Of a stretch of 64,000 nt of DNA, positions 57,434 to 64,000 are shown in pieces. A program made the translations under genes and the position numbers. The stretch's first letter is position 1. Every line of letters starts with the position of its first letter. The notes under the pieces were generated by a model. That model did no database searches and was not told the origin of the DNA. It saw nothing but the letters and a program-made list of their open reading frames with translations. The DNA is from Gonocerus acuteangulatus (lineage: Eukaryota > Arthropoda > Insecta > Hemiptera > Coreidae), in the NCBI GenBank assembly GCA_946811695.1, contig OX328127.1, forward strand, positions 43,503,396 through 43,567,395, in the 5' to 3' direction.

Positions 57434-57523
57434 CTATTAATTTTAGCGAGTTGGATTGACTGGGGTTTTGTTATCTTTTTGAGCGAGCGGAGCGAGCGGA
57501 AACGCACAGCACGTATGCCTTAA
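57434..57523 (+). repeat. Half-arm copy of the 186-bp palindrome
   Basis: CTATTAATTTTAGCGAGTTG through CGCACAGCACGTATGCCTTA matches the right half of 57157-57249 with a few substitutions and a small indel. Confidence 0.85.
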
Positions 57524-57743
57524 AGTCGTAATTTATGCCTTAAAGTCATCACAAATTTAGTTGTTTACATTAGCTCTCATAACCTGCACAACAGTGAACT
57601 TAAGTGCTTAATAACTTCTTTCCTAGTTAAATCCGACGTTTTTTTTTATCGTATTCGTGTTTAGTGCATCAAAATACGTTATTGTGCAAAGTTTGAAAGA
57701 AATCGGTTTTGAGGGCTGGAAACTGCATTTTTACCTTATTTTG

Positions 57744-58590
57744 TTAGAGGTAGTAGTAAGGATAATCGAGTTTTTTAAAAAAATAAATATTGAAAATAGG
57801 AGTAAGAAGCACATAATAAAAACAAAAAAATCACGTAAATGACACATCCATTCAGTGTAATACTCCAGTTAGGCTATAATTGACCTTTTTTTTTTTGAGA
57901 AGCTCCCTAATTCAGGTACAAGGATAATTTATAAAGCTATAACTTACAAGGGCAAAAAATGAAGTTTACTTCTTATACGAATAATAGGATTATTCTTTTC
58001 TGAAGGAATGTATATATTTAGTTTGCACTCATTAAAGAATTTTTCAAACAATTCTTCAAATAAATCTTACCTTCTAGTAACGGAAAATGATCCCTGTTAA
58101 AATTTATATTTACATATTTGACTGTTAGTGCGATAGCGGCTAAAAGTTTTTTTGTTTTTTTTTTTAGACAAAACTTAGTATATACTAAACAAAGATCTAT
58201 GCTCGAAACAGTCAAAACTGCTGTTATATTCAGGGACACCGAGAGGGGGGGGGGATTGGTCAGATGCCCGTGGTTTCAGGGTTATATAACTACTATTTTC
58301 CACTCCTTTCAATTTGCAAATGCAGAATTAAAAACCTGGGTAGAACCTTCCAAATTTTATTGTATTTATTATCCTTTTTATTTGTATTTATTTCGATTAG
58401 TTTAGCACATTCTTCAGCAATTCTGGGTAAACTATCAACCTTGCTAAGGAATGTGCTTAGTTTCACAGATCTTAATTAGTTTTTTACAGGTTCAATATAA
58501 AATTTTTTGTATTCAGCACTTCAATATTGATTGGTCTGACATTGGTTCTCAGTCAGACAAAATTGTTACAAACAACCACAATAACCTCTT
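57744..58590. other. No gene recognised
   Basis: AT-rich region between the transposon and LSM2. Short open frames match nothing. A run GAGAGGGGGGGGGATTGG lies near 58241. Confidence 0.4.
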
Positions 58591-58594
58591 TGGA

Positions 58595-58602
58595 ATGGCG
58601 GC
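58595..58602 (+). promoter_or_regulatory. YY1-like ATGGCGGC motif upstream of LSM2
   Basis: GGAATGGCGGCAATAACG lies 109 bp before the proposed LSM2 start. ATGGCGGC on the transcribed strand is the core of the YY1 motif often found just downstream of transcription starts in metazoan housekeeping genes. Functional role inferred. Confidence 0.35.
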
Positions 58603-58703
58603 AATAACGTTATATTACCTTCTCGTGTAAAACAATGATTACATTCTCAGTTATTTCTATGATTTAAATTATTTTAAATTCTACGGAGTTTAGTTATTTT
58701 AAA

Positions 58704-58706
58704 ATG
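58704..58706 (+). CDS. LSM2: LSM2 exon 1 coding part (proposed)
   Basis: AAAATG/GTACGT gives a start codon in good context directly at a splice donor. Intron 1 would be 90 nt (58707-58796), much shorter than the other introns. A first exon further upstream is possible. Confidence 0.5.
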
Positions 58707-61700
58707 GTACGTTTAGTTATTTGAATAGCCGGATTATAAATAGTACCCCGATCTTTTTTACTGCTTTTTCAACTCGCTATTTTTCTTGTGTTTCAGTTGT
58801 TCTATTCATTTTTCAAGTCCCTTGTGGGGAAAGATGTTGTCGTGGAATTAAAAAATGATTTGAGGTGAGGCATGATAATTGAAAGCAAATAATCTTTCTT
58901 GTCTTGAATTAGTAATATATTTTCAACTTAAAATTATACTCAGTGTTTCATGGAAGTGAAAAATTACTCTCATTTAAAACTTTTTTTAAAATGTTATTGA
59001 TATTTTATATGTTCTTTTATTGGAATGACATATTAAAACATAACTTAGTTGAGTAATCTACAATTTATTGATATTGGTCTGAAGTTGAAGGGGGTCTACT
59101 GCATTTGCGGAACTTAAATGATGACATTTAAATGGTCTTCAGGTGTTTTTTTTTTTTTTTTTTTTGGATTAAGTTTTGTAGCAATGGATGATTTAGTTGT
59201 ACCAGCATAGAATTTATTTTTCATTTATGTAGTTTCAACGAACAAATATTGTGAGCAAAACAATTATTTATTGTCACTATGAATTATGGCTGAAAAGGCC
59301 ATATCTTAGTTGTTGATGTCCATGATAAACAACCGTAACAACTTATCTCTAAGTTCTTTTTTAAACTAAAACACAGTAGTGCCACACAGTGCCAATGTGT
59401 AAGGCACATGGCTAAAGGATATATCAATAATAATTATGTTTAAACTAATTATTATTTAATGTGTTCGATTTCTTTGGTGATAACACTCGTTTGTCTAATC
59501 AACGAGGAATTCAGTAGCGAGGAAATTTAATTTTTGAAGAAACTGAACAGTAGGAAGGTATTTCATTTTTGTTGCATATATGGATCATAATTGACTTCAG
59601 ATAAGCAGTTATTGTTGCCAATTATGATATGGTAGACTTAGGTGATTTTGTTAGTGTATTGTTTATATTTTCTGCCTACTATCACCCAAGAGCTCTGCCT
59701 TTTAATATAAGAAATTAAGATTACTTTATCTAATAAAGTCTCTCTCTAGATGTTGTACAGTTAGTTCGCAATTTCATAACTTTCACTACAGATGAAATAC
59801 ATTGTTTTATCTTTCCATTTAGAATTTCCATCCTGAAGAGTCCATTCCTGACTCGAGCTAGAACTATTCCTTCTCTTTTATTTTCTTAATAACAAGATGA
59901 CTATTCTTGGGTTTTGGTTTTAATACTCTGAAGATTGTAGTCAGTTACCCAGACTTCATGGTTTTTGAGTCACTATTTATGAGCATTTTCTCTGATATTG
60001 CAGATAGTCCAAAATATTGCTAGTTTTGTTTCCCAATCAGCAGTAAAAATTTTGCCTATCTCTTGATAGTGTAGTAAACCATCTTGGATGTGCTTTACCC
60101 TTGTTTTAGAAACCACACTAACGTCATGCAATGTGAATTTTATAATTTTTTTTAATACTTTGACTACATAAATATATGTATTTTTGTAAACAGTTTACTT
60201 CTATTAAACAGTGGACAACTTTCCTAGTCTTACTCTTTATTAATACCTGAAATTTTATAGTTTTTGTAAATATTACTCATTTCCCGCAAGCGGTCCCACA
60301 GAACCAAATTATCGCAATATTCATATTTTTAAAATTCTATTAATAAAAAGGTATACATCCTAGAACAATAAAACTTCACAGGTCTTATTAGGGCATAAGT
60401 ATAAATAAACGTGCAAAGTTTCATGCAAATCTAAAATATTGGGTGATTTCACATAGAATGACTCAGATGCATTCTTGAATATCGTTTGGATTAACCATGA
60501 AGAATAGTAGTCTTTTAAAAACCTCTAATAGATTAACAATTTTGTAAATAAGATAAAATATTATATTGAATTATTATATAAATGATTTAAATTAATTACT
60601 ATATCTCTGACTAGCATTCATGGGATTCTACATTCAGTCGACCAGTACCTGAACATAAAACTGACAGATATTAGTGTTACTGACAGTGAAAAATATCCTC
60701 ACATGGTAAGTACTATGTTTTCTTTTGTTATTTATAATTTGTTGGTTCCTTGTATTTGTACTTCCTGTTTTCTGGGTGTGTTTAACCCGGAAAAGGGTGC
60801 ACTCGTCGAGACGATGAAGAGTTCGCATACTTGTGTGATTTACAGACGACCCCCCACGACTAGATCGTCCAATTACTAGGAGTTCTACCACCTCTTAGTA
60901 ACTTGCTAGATGCTGTAAGGTCAAGGTCTGTTTTCATAGGGAAGTCAATTATTCGATTTATTTTTCTGAAGTAACGACGTTGGCAAGACGAACTCTACCT
61001 CATATATACATTTTCTGTTAGTCTTGGAAACCAAGTTCTAACTTTAGAAGCCTATTGATTGTTCGTAAAAATGACGAAAACTACCTCTTTATTAGCAATT
61101 ATGTGTCTTGAAGGCTAATTTTACCTGTGGAGCAATACTCTATGCCATGCATTTTCATTTTATTTCTTTTTAATTCATTGAAACCAAAGGAAATAAAACA
61201 GTGTTACTAGTTTATAGAATAGACTTGCAAATCTTACCCATCTACGAGAAATACTCCTCTTATGTGTTAAAGTGTAGCCAATACTTAAGAAAATAAAGGT
61301 ACTATTACCCAGGTCAAACTGATTTCTTAATTTTCCTTCAATGTAAAATTATTCCTTTGACATTTGTACTGTTTCATTCGTTTTATCCTCAAGATTCCCA
61401 GAGACTCTCACATATCACATTTCTACCAGGAGCTCAATTGGCTATTCCCTCTTTATCGTGGACAGTACCTCCTCAGCCCAGTCCTTTACTGAATAATTTA
61501 ATCCAAAAGACCTTATATTTTTCAACTCCTTAAATTTAAATCCTCTGTTCACTCCCGTAACACCTGATCTTGTCCTTTCGATCTTTATATTCCTTTCCAC
61601 CGTACTGCATTATTCGAAAAATCATTTGTCACCTGTCCCACCTCACTATGGAATTCCTTACTTCTTTCTGTCCACCATTCTATCAACCTAGAAACTTTTA

Positions 61701-62746
61701 AATCCAGACTCTTCCAACCCTTTTTATCCCTGCAAGTTTTACCCAATTCCTAATTTATATACAAGCTGTAGTATTTATAATTTTACATATTAAATTGTTT
61801 TTACTAGTCTGTAAATTCAAAATTATTCCTATGGGGCATGTGTCACGGAATAAAAATACTTTTATGAAAATTTTCATTTCATTTCACTTGCCACGATTTC
61901 TTAACCAGTTTTGAGATATTTAAAAATAAATAGATGACGATCCAAAGACTTTTCATGTATGTTCATAAAATATTTTTTACTGATACTTCCTTAACTCCAA
62001 ACGTACCGAAAATGTATATATCTTAGTTTGGATGAATATCAAATGTCTGGAACATTTGTCAACTGAATAATAGTTACTGAATAAAAACATCATGTATCCA
62101 CTGAGAAGGAAAACGTCCTTGATTGAACCAATATTGTGAAATCATACTTCTGCAATGTGCAAATAAACTTCTTCGAACACAAGTATTTACAATAAGCTCC
62201 CCCCCAATTGCTTGGAGAGAAAGCTGTAAATATCAGGCTGGTTTCAACGGAGGGGAGTCCACGCTAGAGGAAATATTGAGCCTCTGGAAGACATGGGAGA
62301 AATCTTAAGTGTACAGAATGATGATTCATCATCATTTGCACAAAGGAGCCTTAAGAGACCTTTACAGCAAGCAGCCCTGTGGGACTACAAATTCCCCTGA
62401 TATTTGTCTGCAAGATTTGTACAAAAATGCTATTCATTAAATACATTTATAGTGGAGGACTCACCTTTCAAATATATGTTTGAAGTTTCATGTCCATCTC
62501 TGTGGCATTCCATTTAACACTTAATTAACACAATATTGTTATTACGTTTCATTAAAAAAATGCGTTATTCACTTTATCCTACCAATTCATGTTTTTTTCA
62601 AAAATATTTGTCTGTTTCAGTTATCTGTGAAGAACTGTTTTATTCGTGGGTCTGTTGTGAGGTATGTCCAGTTACCTGCTGATGAAGTCGACACCCAGCT
62701 TCTCCAAGATGCTGCCAGGAAAGAAGCATCCCTTCAGACCAGATAA
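58704..62746 (+). CDS. LSM2: LSM2, U6 snRNA-associated Sm-like protein LSm2
   Basis: Joined exons 58704-58706, 58797-58864, 60615-60705 and 62621-62746 encode 95 residues, the length of human LSm2. LSm2 is a subunit of the LSm2-8 ring that binds the U6 snRNA 3' end in the nucleus and of LSm1-7, which promotes decapping in the cytoplasm. Visible: LFYSFFKSLVGKDVVVELKN (N-terminal helix and Sm1), HGILHSVDQYLNIKLTDISV (Sm1), SVKNCFIRGSVVRYVQLPAD (Sm2, with the IRG..V motif), then DEVDTQLLQDAARKEASLQT. All introns obey GT-AG, and phases are 0, 2 and 0. The only weak point is exon 1: just the ATG, chosen because exon 2 begins with Leu-2 right after CAG and ATG/GTACGT is the only good candidate upstream. 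Confidence 0.93.
58797..58864 (+). CDS. LSM2: LSM2 exon 2
   Basis: TTTCTTGTGTTTCAG/TTGTTC acceptor and TTTGAG/GTGAGG donor. Encodes residues 2-23 (LFYSFFKSLVGKDVVVELKN, DL) and two bases of Ser-24. Confidence 0.95.
60615..60705 (+). CDS. LSM2: LSM2 exon 3
   Basis: CTCTGACTAG/CATTCA acceptor and CACATG/GTAAGT donor. Encodes residues 24-54 (SIHGILHSVDQYLNIKLTDI, SVTDSEKYPHM). Differences from human LSm2 that I can recall are Cys to His, Thr to Ile and Pro to Ser. The acceptor lacks a strong pyrimidine tract but the conserved frame settles it. Confidence 0.95.
61380..61870 (+). pseudogene. LINE 3' end within LSM2 intron 3
   Basis: The frame near 61600 reads FHRTALFEKSFVTCPTSLWN then SLLLSVHHSINLETFKSRLF, the C-terminal block of CR1/L2-type LINEs (RT..F..SF...LWNxLP......xFKxxL). 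It is followed by a 3' UTR and an AATAAAAATAC end. It lies in the sense orientation to LSM2 and is spliced out with the intron. Confidence 0.55.
61880..62085 (-). repeat. R1 body fragment (minus strand) in LSM2 intron 3
   Basis: Minus strand: TTCGGTACGTTTGGAGTTAA, AAATATTTTATGAACATACA, AAAACTGGTTAAGAAATCGT are R1 body phrases in R1 order. Confidence 0.6.
62621..62746 (+). CDS. LSM2: LSM2 exon 4 (terminal)
   Basis: TTTGTCTGTTTCAG/TTATCT acceptor. Encodes residues 55-95, LSVKNCFIRGSVVRYVQLPA then DEVDTQLLQDAARKEASLQT and R, with stop TAA at 62744-62746. Confidence 0.96.
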   Translation, partial: LSVKNCFIRGSVVRYVQLPADEVDTQLLQDAARKEASLQTR

Positions 62747-62802
62747 TTTAAAAATGATATTATTTAATGTACAGTTTTCTTTTATATCTTCCTTAGCAGC
62801 TA

Positions 62803-62808
62803 AATAAA
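62803..62808 (+). terminator. LSM2 polyadenylation signal AATAAA
   Basis: Canonical hexamer 57 bp after the stop codon, followed by a T-rich and TGTG-containing stretch (62820-62860) that fits the downstream element. Confidence 0.75.
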
Positions 62809-62860
62809 CCTCTTATAATAATTTTGTGTGATTTATTTTTTTTTTCAACCTTTAATTCAA

Positions 62861-63178
62861 TTTTTTTCTTTTTATTGTAATTTTAGTAAATTTTTGAATA
62901 TTAATTTTTTTAGAAGTAAGACCCCAGATCTTACCATTTTATATACGATTGACTTACCAATTAGTGTACCAGACTACATACCACAGTATTGGAGCATAAT
63001 TCGCCCAAATGGAACCAAAGTTTCAGAAAGGCAATATAGCATCACATTTAATATATCACATGCTCGAAGGAATACTGATATATTTTTCAGGCTTATGCTC
63101 ATATTCTTCCCAGAGTGCAATATTCTATCATTTTTGTTTGGATGAATTAACTTGCCATGCATTGATATCAAACATGTG
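62861..63178. other. No gene recognised
   Basis: AT-rich 3' flank of LSM2. Short frames on both strands overlap and match nothing. Confidence 0.4.
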
Positions 63179-63830
63179 CAGTGAGTGTCGAAAGTATTGA
63201 TACTATAAGTTTATTTTGAAAAAACCTTTAAAAGGAGCCTCATATCATTAAACATAATGTAAATGGTACCAGAGAGATAATTACTCATCAATAAGTTATT
63301 CTATTTAGTAATTGTATCAAAAAATAAATGGTTAGATATTAACAATCAAGATTATAAAACCATATATACAAAAGTGATGAGTCAAAAGTATTTATACACT
63401 AGATTTATTTCAGAAAAAACTCTATTTTTTAAGGACTGCCATATGGGTAAAAATAATTTAAATTTTACATGGGTGATAAAAAATCATAAATAAGTTATTT
63501 AATTTATCAGCAATATCAAAAAATAAATCATTAGGCATAAATAATCCATATTATATCAGTTAATATCTTAAGATGGCCACATCTGGGTTTGGAATGATAT
63601 GTTTAGTTCCTCCGTAACTATCAATTATTTGTTGAACATTAGTGTAGCTTCTATTAACAACTCTACCGATTTCCCTCGAAGAATGGCACTGATTGTGTAA
63701 TCTAATAATAACACTAGTCTGCAAAATTTAACTTCTTGCCTGGGGTTTTTATTTTAATAGGTCTTCCCTAATTTGAGTGTGCTGAATCAGAATATGAACT
63801 TGGTTTTTCTCCGTCGCCAATTTTTCACAA
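63179..63830 (-). mobile_element. Tc1-like transposon remnant
   Basis: CAGTGAGTGTCGAAAGTATTG at 63179 has the typical Tc1-family TIR style (CAGTG...CAAAAGTAT). Minus-strand transposase remnants lie to the right. GTCAAAAGTATTTATACAC near 63382 looks like a second, internal or nested, TIR. The outer right end was not resolved. Confidence 0.5.
63560..63724 (-). pseudogene. Tc1-like transposase N-terminal fragment
   Basis: Minus frame from 63724: LQTSVIIRLHNQCHSSREIG then RVVNRSYTNVQQIIDSYGGT, KHIIPNPDVAI and a stop. This fits the first DNA-binding helix-turn-helix of Tc1 transposases (xxIIxLHxxGxSxREIGRxVxRSxxTVxxII). A stop lies just upstream and the catalytic DDE domain is absent. Confidence 0.65.
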
Positions 63831-64000
63831 TACAGGAAATAGTAAAATATACACTTTTACACTAGCTTTTATTGAATTTATGTTATATGATTGAATATAA
63901 ACCACATAAAGTGAATATAAGTTAATAAATTTCAACACAAGTCTCTTCGAAATTTACTAATGTTTTACATCATCACTTAAATTTGAACATTTGAGCAGTT
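63831..64000. other. No gene recognised
   Basis: AT-rich sequence to the window edge. Confidence 0.4.

Larger units (their letters stand above)
56404..57735 (+). mobile_element. Merlin-like DNA transposon, decayed, with 185-bp TIRs
   Basis: Seen: 56404-56588 is repeated in inverted form at 57551-57735, 185 bp with one substitution noticed, starting GGTAAAAATGCAGTTTCC. Both ends are flanked by the 8-bp direct repeat TTATTTTG (56396-56403 and 57736-57743). The interior has a transposase C-terminal fragment (56864-57022). Beyond the right TIR, CGCATGCGCG-type sequence suggests it was once longer and was split by an insertion at about 57434-57550. An 8- to 9-bp duplication and an IS1016/ISXO2-type transposase fit the Merlin superfamily. 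At 1,332 bp the size also fits. Confidence 0.65.

Noticed and set aside
58797..58864. LSM2 starting within exon 2 without a separate exon 1
   Set aside because: Exon 2 begins TTG directly after a strong acceptor and has no ATG; the family begins Met-Leu-Phe-Tyr, so the Met must be spliced on.

Overview
This is an AT-rich stretch of animal nuclear DNA. It carries a spliced, intron-containing gene, a eukaryotic tRNA gene with a Pol III terminator, 5S-rRNA-derived SINEs, Penelope-like retroelements, several DNA-transposon superfamilies and many long (TA)n arrays. The mix suggests an invertebrate, most likely an arthropod or a similar protostome, but nothing here fixes the lineage. There are no prokaryotic operons, CRISPR arrays or ribosome binding sites.

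Two cellular genes are well supported. The first is tRNA-His(GTG) at 9561-9632 (+). The second is LSM2, the U6-snRNA-associated Sm-like protein, at 58704-62746 (+). It has four exons and encodes 95 residues, the length of human LSm2. Its splice sites are canonical and a polyadenylation signal lies at 62803-62808. About 2.6 kb upstream on the opposite strand is a likely first coding exon of an unidentified gene (56067-56136, -), so LSM2 may once have shared a bidirectional promoter region that a 1.3-kb Merlin-like transposon later split. A CpG-rich block at 44020-44300 is the best other candidate for a promoter.

The rest is layered mobile DNA. 0-9 kb: a GIY-YIG remnant of a Penelope-like element (PLE), a 290-bp MITE with perfect 8-bp target duplications, two head-to-head PLE-A copies forming a 1.65-kb foldback, a palindromic MITE, and a LINE 3' end. 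9-20 kb: the tRNA, two copies of a non-coding repeat with an internal (TA)n array (called R1 here), a 94-bp minisatellite, mariner and LINE RNase H remnants. 20-33 kb: a TIR element, a degenerate ~110-bp tandem array, a LINE RNase H pseudogene, more PLE-A, 5S-SINEs, and PLE-B with a catalytic YVDD reverse-transcriptase box, a GIY-YIG domain and a hammerhead-ribozyme-like 3' end. 33-50 kb: (TA)n arrays, a piggyBac MITE inside an R1 copy, a nest of inverted-repeat transposons around 38-40.6 kb, 5S-SINEs, the CpG-rich block, and two R1 copies in tandem. 50-64 kb: more MITEs (one with a datable nested insertion), the Merlin-like element with a perfect 186-bp palindrome, LSM2 with a LINE in intron 3, and a Tc1-like transposase remnant.

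The most unusual themes are three. PLE copies repeatedly carry hammerhead-like cores and foldback or template-switch junctions. A large non-coding repeat appears to act as a nursery for (TA)n arrays. A Merlin-like element is interrupted by a perfect palindrome whose half-copy sits in its own terminal-repeat region. Copy numbers, ages and activity cannot be judged from one window.
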